Below, piece by piece: positions 8,597 through 16,808 of a DNA stretch of 64,000 nucleotides. Under the pieces are notes generated by a model. It made no database searches. It had not been told where the DNA came from and worked only from the letters and a program-made list of their open reading frames with translations. How positions within the stretch are numbered: position 1 is the stretch's first letter; each line of letters begins with the position of its first letter. The stretch is from Roseospira navarrensis. GTDB taxonomy: Bacteria > Pseudomonadota > Alphaproteobacteria > Rhodospirillales > Rhodospirillaceae. Position numbers and translations under genes: made by a program. The stretch is taken from positions 1 to 64,000 of the forward strand of contig NZ_WIVE01000011.1 of the NCBI RefSeq assembly GCF_009601025.1. The letters run 5' to 3'.

Positions 8597-8658
8597 GGCG
8601 CCGCGCCGCGGCGGAGGCGATGAACCGGGCGGGTCCGGTTCATCGCCGATCAGGATCA
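8597..8658 (+). repeat. REP-like dispersed repeat, copy 2
   Basis: It shares the core GCGGAGGCGATGAACCGG, GGGTCCGGTTCATCGCC and GATCAGGATCA with the copies at 4028 and 24204. It lies in the gap between convergent genes, the usual setting of REP elements. Confidence 0.75.
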
Positions 8659-8721
8659 GAGGCCATTGTTACGACCTGGGATCACCGTTCCGTGGCGGAG
8701 AGGACGGCGCCCGCCTCTCGC

Positions 8722-8757
8722 GATCCTGCAGGCGCTCCGCGCCTTCAGGATGACACC
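8722..8757 (+). repeat. Single arm of GATCCT...TCAGGATGAC repeat family
   Basis: It reads GCGATCCTGCAGG, GCTCCGCGCC, TTCAGGATGAC, resembling arms of the inverted repeats at 37558-37650 and 54702-54815 and the core of the MITE-like elements at 32441 and 58601. Confidence 0.6.
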
Positions 8758-8857
8758 CATTTTTTTGTAGATATCGCCATCCTGATCGCCTTGCGGGTGC
8801 GACGGATCTCGTGAGACACCGCAAAACAATCACGTCATCCGAGTTCGGACCCCGGAT

Positions 8858-9643
8858 TCAGATCAGGAACAGGTTGTCGAGCGCCCGGAACAGGTCGTCA
8901 CCGAACGCCGGGCCCTTCTTGATGATGGGCACGCGCTTGGGCAGCAACGCCAGAAGCTCGTTGTCCGGATCCAGGCTGGTGATGAGCGCCACCGGCACGT
9001 TGCGGGTTTCCGGCATGGCGGTCAGGCCGATGGTCAGGTCGATCCCGCTCAGGCCCGGCATCATGGCCGAGATCATGACCATGTCCGGTTTGGTCCGCAC
9101 GATCAGGCGCATGGCTTCGAACGTTGATCCGATCTGGGCCGTTCGGTAGCCGCACTGCTGCAACTCGCGTTCAACGAAGTGGGTCTGCGCGCCGGGCTCC
9201 ATGACCAGCATGACTTCGATGTCGCGCACCTCGATCTCGGCCGGGGCGAACCCACGCTTGGCGGGCAGGCGGCGCACCAGCGGGGCCTGTTCCGTATCCA
9301 CGGGCACCCGCCCCTCGCCGATGTCCAGGGCCAGATCCACGAAGCGCTGCAGATCATCGAGCAGCAGTCCGGTTGCGATGGCGCGCGTCTCGGCCAGATA
9401 GTCCTCAAGCCGGTGACCGACCGCCGACAGCGGGCTCAGGCCCAGCGTCTCCGCCTGGGCGTGCAGCGTCAGGCCGAGGCGCTGGCCCCGGCGGATCACA
9501 TCGGGCAGGGTCGCCGGGTCCTTGCGCGCCTCATCGATGGCCAAGGTCAGTTCCCGCGCGGCATCGGCGAGTTCGTCCAGGAACTCGGTCTGCATTTCGG
9601 CGAAGACGCTCGCCGCCCCCGAGTCACCGCGTTTCGATGGCAT
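8858..9643 (-). CDS. Receiver-like signalling protein lacking the phospho-Asp
   Basis: A 261-residue protein with a GGGGAGA site before ATG 9643. The N-terminal half (about 12-115) is helical and Hpt-like in length and character but lacks an HxxxG phospho-site. The C-terminal half (about 140-258) has a CheY fold: EVMLVMEPG at strand 1, DMVMISAMMPGLSG at strand 3, VALITS at strand 4 and PIIKKGP for the conserved Lys. The phospho-acceptor Asp is replaced by Ser (ISAMMPG) and the acidic pair by EPG, so it is probably a phosphorylation-independent pseudo-receiver. It lies 115 bp after the hemerythrin gene on the same strand, suggesting a shared transcript. Confidence 0.8.
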   Translation of the reverse strand: MPSKRGDSGAASVFAEMQTEFLDELADAARELTLAIDEARKDPATLPDVIRRGQRLGLTLHAQAETLGLSPLSAVGHRLEDYLAETRAIATGLLLDDLQRFVDLALDIGEGRVPVDTEQAPLVRRLPAKRGFAPAEIEVRDIEVMLVMEPGAQTHFVERELQQCGYRTAQIGSTFEAMRLIVRTKPDMVMISAMMPGLSGIDLTIGLTAMPETRNVPVALITSLDPDNELLALLPKRVPIIKKGPAFGDDLFRALDNLFLI

Positions 9644-9758
9644 GCCGACGGTCTCCCCTGTTGGGACCTCATCCTTCGCCGATGAGGATGGAGAAGGATA
9701 CTGAACACTGGGTGTCCTGAGGCATCGGCCCCGGCCCACCCGACCCCGGCCCTGTCCC

Positions 9759-10946
9759 TCAGGCCGGCGCGGTCACACCCAGGCTTTCCAGGCCCTCGAT
9801 CACTTGCGGGTCCGCCTTGATGGCGCCGGCCACGGCCTGGGCGTCGATGTTCTTTTCCACATAGGGCTTGTAGCGCATGTCCTCGCCCAGGATGTGGTTC
9901 ATGAGCCATCCCTTGAGGAATCCCATCAGCGCGGGGGCATCCACGCTCGCCGGGTCCTGCTGGTAGCGGTCCAGCCACTCGCGGAGCTGTCCCTTCAGGT
10001 CCGTATGCCGCCCCGCGTGCTCGGCCGCGCCGGGGAAGTTGGCCGCCCGCAGAAGGGCCTCCTCGCGGCCGAAATGGTAGTCGGTGTAGTCCCACAGGCT
10101 GTTCAGCACGCTGCCGACCACCCATCCGCTCTCCGGGGCGCGGAACGCCTGCGGCAACTGGTTGACGAGGTCGGCCATGATGCGGTGATCGCGGTCGATC
10201 TCCGGGGCGCCCACCGTCCAGGCATCGGACCAGACCAGGGGCGCGTCCTCGGCATCGTCGGCGGCATCATCGTTGGCATCGTCGGAAGTGGCGTCCGTGG
10301 CGGCATCCGGGTCCGGCGCGGGCTCCAACGCAAGCCCCGCCACCTCCGATGCCACGGGCGGTTCGTCCGGGTCCAGGGCGATGATCTCTTCGGCTTCCTC
10401 AAGCGCTGCGTCAAGGACCTCCTCAAGCGCCGCCTCGGGAGCCGCCTCTAGGACCGCATCCGGCTGGCCCGGATCGTCGGTCTCGAACAGCAGATCCTCG
10501 GTCGCGTCGGCCGCATCGCAGGCCCCTCCCGAGGGGACCGCGTCTTCGGCCGTGTCGTGCGGCGGCGTGGCCGGCGGCTGGGTCGGATTGGCGTTGCCGC
10601 CGGTGCCGAAGGTCTCCGACACCAGCGCCTCGGATCGATCCAGCGCGCCCAGAAGGTCGTCGTCGCTCAGATCGAGTGAGCGGGCGCTGTCCTGGATGCT
10701 GGCCGTCAGATTGCGGACCGCCGTCAGAAGCAGGTCGTTGGTCTCTTCCAGGCGCTGGATGCGCGCATCCCGCTCGCGCAGGTCCTCCCGCATCGCCTGA
10801 TAGCGTCCCTCGACGACCTCAAACAGTTCGTTTAGCTTCCGGAGGCGGTTGACGCGATCCGCCTGACGCCCGCTCAGGTCCGCCATGGCGCGTTCCGCAT
10901 CCGCGATCACGCCTGTGGCGATGGACTTGTGATCCCGCTCGCTCAT
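9759..10946 (-). CDS. Coiled-coil protein with C-terminal bacteriohemerythrin domain
   Basis: A 395-residue protein; ATG 10946 has GAGGTCGAGG upstream. Residues about 1-95 are charged and helical with coiled-coil character (LRERDARIQRLEETNDLLL). Residues about 115-255 are a low-complexity acidic Ala/Asp/Glu-rich linker. Residues about 258-390 form a hemerythrin domain with the diiron ligands visible in DRDHRI, DYHFGREE, HAGRHTD and MNHILGED. Such domains bind oxygen reversibly or sense it or nitric oxide. There is no signal peptide. It lies upstream of the pseudo-receiver gene on the same strand and may pass an oxygen signal to it, which is inference. Confidence 0.85.
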   Translation of the reverse strand: MSERDHKSIATGVIADAERAMADLSGRQADRVNRLRKLNELFEVVEGRYQAMREDLRERDARIQRLEETNDLLLTAVRNLTASIQDSARSLDLSDDDLLGALDRSEALVSETFGTGGNANPTQPPATPPHDTAEDAVPSGGACDAADATEDLLFETDDPGQPDAVLEAAPEAALEEVLDAALEEAEEIIALDPDEPPVASEVAGLALEPAPDPDAATDATSDDANDDAADDAEDAPLVWSDAWTVGAPEIDRDHRIMADLVNQLPQAFRAPESGWVVGSVLNSLWDYTDYHFGREEALLRAANFPGAAEHAGRHTDLKGQLREWLDRYQQDPASVDAPALMGFLKGWLMNHILGEDMRYKPYVEKNIDAQAVAGAIKADPQVIEGLESLGVTAPA

Positions 10947-11048
10947 TCGCCCTCGACCTCCTGTCAGACCTCGCCCCCGCGGCGGATGGTGCACAGTACC
11001 ATGTCCGAATTTCCCGCCGGAAGCCCTGATCCCGCAAGGGAGTGATGC

Positions 11049-12284
11049 ATGGCGATCCACCCGTTGTGGTCCTGGTCACCGGCGGCGGAAAGCCCCACCC
11101 TCGCCCTGATCGCGCCTAGCGCCGCACGCTTGCCGCTGGCGGCGCGGCTGCGGCGCGCCGGCTGGGCCGTCCGGCCTGTCTCACCGGAATCCCTGACCGC
11201 GCCGCCCGCCTCGATCGCGCGCGCCATCGCCGACCACTTGGCCGCCGCGGCGCCGGATATCGTGGTCGGCCTGTGCCCGCCGTGGTGGCTGGGCGTCGCC
11301 GCGCAGACCCGCGCGGCCGGCCTGGAGGATCCTCCGGCCCGCTGGCTGCTGGCGCCGCCGCCCGAGTCGCGGGCGGAGAGACCGACGGACCATGCCGCGA
11401 CCCTGGAGCGGGCCGCGCTCGACCGGCTCGCCCGGGCGGCCGCCGACGCGGTGGACGACCCGCCGACCGCGCCCCATGCGGTGGCTCTGTCCGTCGAGAC
11501 CAACGGCCGTCTGGCGGCGTGGCGCGAGGCGGGACCACCGGCGCAGCATCCAGCCGCCCCCCCGGTCTCGCTGGGAGTCGTCATGGTGCATCGGGACCGC
11601 CCGGCCCTGCTCGCCCGCGCGCTCACCAGCCTGGAGGCCCAGACCCGCCCGCCCGATGCCCTCGTGGTGGTGGATGCCGCCAGCACCGACCCCGCGTCGG
11701 TTCAGGGGGCGCGGGCGGCCGTGGCGGCGGTGCGGACCGGCCCGGCGCGGCTGCTGGCGCTGGACACCGCAAGCCTGGGCGCGGCGCGCGCGGCAGGCGC
11801 CGACGGGCTCGAAACCGACTGGCTGCTGTTCATGGACGACGACAACCTCGTCCCACCCGAGGCCCTGGCCACCTTCGCCCGTGCCGCCGCGACCGGCGCG
11901 GCGGACCTGTGGACCTGCTGGGCGCGCCTGTTTCCGGACGAAGAGCCGCCGCCCAAGGGGCCGCCCGTCACCGCGCCCCTGTATGCCCCGCTGGGCCCGG
12001 TGCCGGGCCTGATGGACCGCACCAACGACATGGGCGACGCCCACCTTCTGATCCACCGCGCGGCCTTCACGCGGCTGGGCGGATTCGACCCGGACCCCAA
12101 CACGGGGGCCGAGGACTGGGACCTGCTGGTGCGCGCCTGGACCGCCGGCCTTCGGCATCGGGTGATCCCGCGCGTGCTGCTGTGGAAACGGCAAAGCCCC
12201 GGGTCCATGTCGGCGACCATGGACCCGGCGCGGGCCCGCGCGCGCATCGTGGAACGCCTGCGGGCGGTGGGGGTGCCGCTGTGA
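11049..12284 (+). CDS. Family 2 glycosyltransferase
   Basis: A 411-residue protein whose C-terminal part is a GT-A fold glycosyltransferase: VSLGVVMVHRDRPALLARALTS (about 177) opens the nucleotide-binding core, LFMDDDNLVPPEAL (about 262) carries the DxD-like metal motif, and GAEDWDLLVRAW (about 357) is the ED acceptor/catalytic motif. The N-terminal ~170 residues are not a recognised domain; they contain a possible nucleotide-binding-like strand (IVVGLCPPWW). The stop codon overlaps the GTG start of the GT4 gene (GTGA), so the two are translationally coupled and likely decorate the same glycan or protein. Confidence 0.85.
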   Translation: MAIHPLWSWSPAAESPTLALIAPSAARLPLAARLRRAGWAVRPVSPESLTAPPASIARAIADHLAAAAPDIVVGLCPPWWLGVAAQTRAAGLEDPPARWLLAPPPESRAERPTDHAATLERAALDRLARAAADAVDDPPTAPHAVALSVETNGRLAAWREAGPPAQHPAAPPVSLGVVMVHRDRPALLARALTSLEAQTRPPDALVVVDAASTDPASVQGARAAVAAVRTGPARLLALDTASLGAARAAGADGLETDWLLFMDDDNLVPPEALATFARAAATGAADLWTCWARLFPDEEPPPKGPPVTAPLYAPLGPVPGLMDRTNDMGDAHLLIHRAAFTRLGGFDPDPNTGAEDWDLLVRAWTAGLRHRVIPRVLLWKRQSPGSMSATMDPARARARIVERLRAVGVPL

Positions 12285-14347
12285 CCCCCGCCCGCGTCTG
12301 CCTGGTGACCACCGAGATCCTGGGTCTCACCCGCACCGGCGGCATCGGCACGGTGAACGCCGCCCTGGCGGATCTGCTGGTCGGGATGGGTCACGAGGTC
12401 ACGGTGTTGTGCCTGAACGGCCGCCGCGCCATGGATGGCCCGTTCGACCGCTGGGTGGCGCACTATAGGGCGCGCGGCGTGGCCCTGGTTCCGCTGCCGC
12501 CCCCTGACGGACCCGGCCTGGACGGGCTGTGGGCCGAACCCTCGATGGCGCGGCGCTGGCAGGTGCTGCACTGGCTGGCGGCGCAGCGGTTCGACCTCGT
12601 CCACTTCACCGACTGGGGCGGCGAGGCCGCGCTGTGCGGCCGCGCCCGCGCCCAGGGCGTGGCGCTGCGGCGGACCCGTCTGGTGCTGGGCCTGCACGGC
12701 GGCGCGGCGTGGGCGATGGCCGGGAACGACGCCCTGCCGGACAGCCTCGCCCGGCTGGTGCAGATCGAGCTGGAATGGGCCGCGCCGGCCCTGATGGACG
12801 CGGTGTGGTCGCCCAGCGCCTTCATGCCGCGCTGGCTCGCGGATCAGGGTGCGGCGGCGCCGCAGGCCCGCCTGATGCCGCAGCCCATGCCCGACCCGGG
12901 TCCACCGCGCCCACCGGACGCGGAGACCGCGCCCGTGCGCGACCTGGTGCTGTTCGGCCGGCTGGAGGACCGCAAGGGGGTGGCCGTGCTGCTGGACGCC
13001 CTGGACCGGATGGCCGCGCGGGCCGCGCGGGATCCCGACGCGCCCCGCCCTGCGCGGGTCACCTGTCTCGGGCGCGCCGCCAGGGTCCTGGGTGAGCCGG
13101 CCCGACGGGTCATCGCGCGCCGGGCCGCCCGGTGGCCCTGGCCGGTCTCGGTGCTGGACACCCTGGACCGGGCCGCCGCCCTGGAGTATCTGCGCGGCCC
13201 GGGCCGAATGGCGCTGATCCTGGCCCCGGCGGAGAACTGCCCGCTGACCCTGCACGAGTGTCTGGCGTTGCGGGTGCCCGTGCTGGCCAGCGCCACCGGC
13301 GGCATCCCGGACCTGATCGCCCCGGAGGACCACGGCCGCGTCCTGGTCCCGTATGAGGCCGCCGCGCTCGCCGATCGGCTGGGCGCGGTGCTGGGGCGCC
13401 CGATGGCCCCGGCCCGCGCCGCCCGGGATCCCGCCGCGACGGCGGCGGTTTGGCGGACGTGGCATGAAGCGTTGCTGGCCGCCCCGGCCGAGCGGGCCGA
13501 GCCGGCCGTGCCGCCCTCTCCGATCGCGCCCCTGATCGCCCCGGACGACCGCCCGGCATCTGTCTGGAAAGCCACGCTCACCAGCGCCCCAGCGGGCGCG
13601 GTCTGCCTGCTGACGGACGCCGACCGGCTCGCCCCCGAGGCGCTCACCCTGCTGGGTGATGTGCTGGCGCGGACGGGTGCCGATCTGCTCGCGCCCGCCT
13701 GCGCGGCGGCGGACCGGACGCGCCCGTGCCTCGACTCGGTCCCCGCGAGCGCCCAGGCGGCCCCGCTGGTCGCCGGCCCCGGGCTCGTGCTCGGCCCCAG
13801 GGCGCGGGGCGTGGCGGCCCGCGCCTGGAACCCGGACACCGGCCTGTGGGGCCTCGTCGCCGTCTGTATGGCGGCGGACCTGCGCCACGAGGCGGTGCCC
13901 GCCGTCCTGCTGAGACGCGACAGCCCCTGGCGCGAGCCCCCGGCGGCGCGGGCCCGGGCGTCCACGCTCTGGGCGGCCGTTCTGCCCGCCCAACGGGTGG
14001 CGCTCACGGCCGCCCTGCTGGCGGGACTGCACGGCGAGCAGGATACGCCGGGCCCCCGGGCGGCGGATCCGGTCCGCCGGGCGGCCCGCCGCGACCGCAG
14101 GCGGGCGCGGGCCCTCTGGCGATCCTGGCCGTGGCGGATCACCCGCCCCCTGCGCGCCCCGCGCCGACGCTGGGCGGGCCTGCCGCCGGAGCCGGCCGAG
14201 CCGCCGCCGCTGATGGCGCCCGGCGCGGCCTCCGACGTCCTGTGGGGCGCGCTGCTGTCCCACTCCTGGGCGCTGGCCGGCTGGACCCGCCGACCGGCCC
14301 GTCGCGTGCGGCGGCTGCTGGCCCGGCTGCGCCGCCCGCGCCGCTGA
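12281..14347 (+). CDS. Family 4 glycosyltransferase with decayed GT2-like C-terminal domain
   Basis: A 688-residue protein starting at a GTG that overlaps the preceding stop. The N-terminal domain (about 1-210) opens with a GT-B motif TGGIGTVNAALADLL, and the second domain (about 215-410) has GRLEDRKGVAVLLDAL and ENCPLTLHECLALRVPVLAS, the family 4 signature. The C-terminal ~260 residues are extra: LTDADRLAPEALTLL and LRHEAVPAVLLRRDSP closely echo the neighbouring GT2 protein (MDDDNLVPPEAL and LRHRVIPRVLLWKRQSP), but DxD is reduced to DAD and the ED motif to GLW, so it appears to be a degenerate GT2 copy. It then ends in a very Arg-rich tail. Confidence 0.85.
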   Translation: MTPARVCLVTTEILGLTRTGGIGTVNAALADLLVGMGHEVTVLCLNGRRAMDGPFDRWVAHYRARGVALVPLPPPDGPGLDGLWAEPSMARRWQVLHWLAAQRFDLVHFTDWGGEAALCGRARAQGVALRRTRLVLGLHGGAAWAMAGNDALPDSLARLVQIELEWAAPALMDAVWSPSAFMPRWLADQGAAAPQARLMPQPMPDPGPPRPPDAETAPVRDLVLFGRLEDRKGVAVLLDALDRMAARAARDPDAPRPARVTCLGRAARVLGEPARRVIARRAARWPWPVSVLDTLDRAAALEYLRGPGRMALILAPAENCPLTLHECLALRVPVLASATGGIPDLIAPEDHGRVLVPYEAAALADRLGAVLGRPMAPARAARDPAATAAVWRTWHEALLAAPAERAEPAVPPSPIAPLIAPDDRPASVWKATLTSAPAGAVCLLTDADRLAPEALTLLGDVLARTGADLLAPACAAADRTRPCLDSVPASAQAAPLVAGPGLVLGPRARGVAARAWNPDTGLWGLVAVCMAADLRHEAVPAVLLRRDSPWREPPAARARASTLWAAVLPAQRVALTAALLAGLHGEQDTPGPRAADPVRRAARRDRRRARALWRSWPWRITRPLRAPRRRWAGLPPEPAEPPPLMAPGAASDVLWGALLSHSWALAGWTRRPARRVRRLLARLRRPRR

Positions 14348-14428
14348 CGCGCCGAGCGGTTCCGGTTGACGCGGTGGCGGCGCTGGTGTGCCATCGTCTT
14401 TGAACCCAATGTCCGGGAGGACCCACCC

Positions 14429-14851
14429 TTGCGCGAATCCGCACCCCCGCCGCGCCGGCTGTCCCGCATTCTCGTGGTGGAGGACGAAGCCGCCCTGCGC
14501 GGTCTGCTGGAAGTGTCGATCCGGGACATCGGGGCGCGCGAGGTGCTGGCCTGCGGCAGTTGCGCCGAGGCCCTGGACAAGGCGCCGGTTTTCGCGCCGG
14601 ACCTGGTGGTGGTGGACCTGCAACTTGTGGACGGCGACGGCATGACGCTGATCGCCGCGCTGCGCGCCACGCCCGAACTGGCGCGCACAGGGGCCGTGGT
14701 GCTGACGGCGCGGCCCGATCTGGCGACGAACCGGGCGGCCCAGACCCCCGGGGTCATCGGTGTGCTGCCGAAACCGTTCGATCCCATGTCCCTGACCGAG
14801 ACTCTGGACGCCTTGTGGCGCGACGCGCGGGAGGACCACAATGATGGATGA
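14429..14851 (+). CDS. Single-domain response regulator
   Basis: A 140-residue CheY-like receiver. The start is a TTG at 14429 preceded at good spacing by GGGAGG; an ATG farther upstream (14366) would give an unlikely Trp/Arg-rich leader. Conserved residues are present: EDE acidic pair in ILVVEDEA, phospho-acceptor Asp in VVVDLQLVDGDG, Thr in VVLTARPD and Lys in LPKPFDP. With no output domain it should act through phosphotransfer or protein contacts. Its stop overlaps the start of the next gene (ATGA), an Hpt protein, making the two a plausible phosphorelay pair. Confidence 0.9.
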   Translation: MRESAPPPRRLSRILVVEDEAALRGLLEVSIRDIGAREVLACGSCAEALDKAPVFAPDLVVVDLQLVDGDGMTLIAALRATPELARTGAVVLTARPDLATNRAAQTPGVIGVLPKPFDPMSLTETLDALWRDAREDHNDG

Positions 14852-16488
14852 CGGCGATGGATGACGGCGACCCGGCGCTCCCGACGGCCCGCCCCACGGA
14901 CCCCTTGCGCCAGGCGGTGGCGGCCTTTCCGCCCACGGCCGCCACCTTGATGAGCGACCTCACGGAAGGCCTGGACGCGGCGGCCCGCGCCACCGAGCCC
15001 GCTCCCCTGGACGACGCGCTGGGCCGGGTCGCCGCCGCGGCCCACAAGCTGGCCGGATCGGCCGGGTCGATGGGATACGAGAGCCTCGGCCGGATGGCGG
15101 CGGCCCTGGAACGGCTGACGGAGGGCGTGCGCGCGGACCCCACTCATCCGACCGACGCCGCCTGGGCGCAGGCCCGGAGTCTTGCGGGCGGCCTGGCCAA
15201 GGCGGTGGCGTCCCTGACCCCGGAGCAGTCCAGCCTGCTGGCCCCGCGTCCGGGACCGCCGACGCGCGACGGTCCGGCGCTGTCGGCGCCGTTCGGGGCG
15301 CTGCGGGTGGCGGTGATCGGACCTGGATCCGAGACCACCGGAGAGGGGCTCGCAGACCGGCTGGCCCTGTACGGCTGGACGGTGGTTCCTCTGTCCGGCG
15401 TCCAGGCCGCGATGGAAGAGGCGGCCGGCGCGCCCGCGCCGGACCTGGCCGTGGTCGATCTCGACGCCGCCCCCGACGCGGTGGACCGGATGGCCGCCCT
15501 CACCGGCCCCGACGGCGACTGGCCCGCCCTGCCCTGGCTGGCGACCTGCGCCCGGCCCGGCCCCGGGACATGGCGGGCCGTGGTCACCGCCGGCGGCCTC
15601 GGCCTGCTGGCCGCGCCGCTCACGGCCGACGCCCTGATCGCCCGCGTCGCCGCCCTGGAGGCGGCCCATGACGACGACATGTCACGGGTGCTGATCCTCG
15701 ATCCCGATCCCGTGCTGGCCGATCTTCTGCGTCAGGCATTGGAGGATGTGGGCACGGCGCCCGACGTGGCCACGGAGCCGACCGCCGCGCTGCACGCGGT
15801 CGAGCGCGGGCACGACGAGGGCGGCGTGGATGTGTTGGTCATCATCGAGCGGACCGGACGCGAAGCGGGCCTTGATCTGGCCTGCGCGCTGGACGGACGC
15901 GGCGCGGACCTGCTTCCGGGCCTCGTGCTGGTGCTGCCGGACGGCGCACCCACGCCGGCGGGCGCGGCCCTGGCCGCCTGCGCGGATGCCGTGACGGCGT
16001 GGCCGCTGGACCTGGAGATGATCGCCGCCACCGTGCGCGCCCAGGCCGCGCGGGCGCGCGCCCGGCGCCGGACGGCGCGCACGGAGGGGGATGGACCCGT
16101 GCTGGTGCGCACCGCGCTTGACTTGGCCGTGTCCGACCTCATGCGGCGGGCCCGGGATCTTGACCTGCCGCTGGCGCTCGTGTGGATGCGTGCGGAGGGA
16201 GAGAGCCCGGCCGAAACCGAGGGGCTGCTCGCCCAGCTCATCCAGGCGGCGCTGCGACCGGGAGACCTGCTCGGTCGCGGACCCGACGGCGGGCTGGTGG
16301 CCGTGCCCCGGTTCCTCGACCGGGCGGGGACCGAAGCCCTGCTGCGGCCGGTGGCCGGGCGGCTGGCGGCCCTGGCGCCCGGAACGACGCTGTCGTGGGG
16401 TCTGGCGACCCTGGAGGCGGACGGCGACACGGACGCCCCCGCCCGCCTGATGGCGCGGGCGCGGGACGGGGCGAGCCCCGTCGCGTGA
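14848..16488 (+). CDS. Multidomain Hpt / receiver-like / degenerate GGDEF protein
   Basis: A 546-residue protein translationally coupled to the preceding receiver. An Hpt domain (about 20-110) holds the phospho-His motif AAHKLAGSAGSMGY. Two receiver-like segments follow: about 150-270 (LRVAVIGPGSE, AVVDLDAAPD) and about 274-395 (VLILDPDPVLADLL, VDVLVIIERTG). The first keeps a possible phospho-Asp; in the second the position is not acidic. The C-terminal part (about 405-540) resembles a GGDEF domain with its active site gone: the usual R.GGDEF stretch reads GRGPDGGLVAV and the end (LSWGLATLEADGD, LMARARDGA) matches the family's closing helix pattern. Diguanylate cyclase activity is unlikely; a scaffold or c-di-GMP-independent output is more probable. 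Confidence 0.75.
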   Translation: MTAMDDGDPALPTARPTDPLRQAVAAFPPTAATLMSDLTEGLDAAARATEPAPLDDALGRVAAAAHKLAGSAGSMGYESLGRMAAALERLTEGVRADPTHPTDAAWAQARSLAGGLAKAVASLTPEQSSLLAPRPGPPTRDGPALSAPFGALRVAVIGPGSETTGEGLADRLALYGWTVVPLSGVQAAMEEAAGAPAPDLAVVDLDAAPDAVDRMAALTGPDGDWPALPWLATCARPGPGTWRAVVTAGGLGLLAAPLTADALIARVAALEAAHDDDMSRVLILDPDPVLADLLRQALEDVGTAPDVATEPTAALHAVERGHDEGGVDVLVIIERTGREAGLDLACALDGRGADLLPGLVLVLPDGAPTPAGAALAACADAVTAWPLDLEMIAATVRAQAARARARRRTARTEGDGPVLVRTALDLAVSDLMRRARDLDLPLALVWMRAEGESPAETEGLLAQLIQAALRPGDLLGRGPDGGLVAVPRFLDRAGTEALLRPVAGRLAALAPGTTLSWGLATLEADGDTDAPARLMARARDGASPVA

Positions 16489-16808
16489 GGCGGCGCGGGA
16501 TCGCCCGCGCGCCCTCATTCCTCGCACCTTGGGCCGAGGGGGGACGGTCTTCAAGCCACCACGCCGGGCCACGCCGGGCGGGAGTTGTACTCCCGCCCGG
16601 ACCGTTCATCCCTGTCGCAACAATAACGGTCCGGACGGGGCTGCAAGCCCCGTCCGGCACGCTCCCGTCTGTCCGTGCAACGCGTGGAGATGGGTGAACG
16701 TGATCGCTGCCGGGGGGGAGGACTCGGACCCGAGCCATCCGAACCGAAGCCACCGATGCGGCAGGCGTCCAACCGGGCCGGAGACCCCGGTCGGATCGCC
16801 CGCGCGCC
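16489..16808. other. Convergent intergenic region with twin hairpins
   Basis: About 320 bases between convergent genes. Its main content is two similar perfect stem-loops (16574-16600 and 16631-16657), listed separately. The segment 16680-16808 is GC-rich with no supported gene. Confidence 0.6.
16574..16657. terminator. Pair of perfect GC-rich hairpins (possible bidirectional terminator)
   Basis: Hairpin one is CCGGGCGGGAGT / ACTCCCGCCCGG with a three-base loop; hairpin two is CCGGACGGGGCT / AGCCCCGTCCGG with loop GCA. Both have 12-bp perfect stems but no T-run. Placement between convergent genes suggests transcription ending or mRNA 3' protection from both sides. A looser hairpin of this kind (GGCGGGAG...CTCCCCCGCC) lies near 37693 after rpoD. 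Confidence 0.5.

Larger units (their letters stand above)
8551..8857. other. Intergenic region with two repeat types
   Basis: About 300 bases between convergent genes. It contains a REP-like copy (8597-8658) and a single arm of the GATCCT...TCAGGATGAC repeat family (8722-8757) followed by seven T, which could serve as a terminator. No coding potential is supported. Confidence 0.6.

Noticed and set aside
11702-14839. Long minus-strand frame of over 1000 codons opposite the glycosyltransferases
   Set aside because: The translation is Arg/Gly/Gln-rich without motifs and covers several well-supported plus-strand genes.
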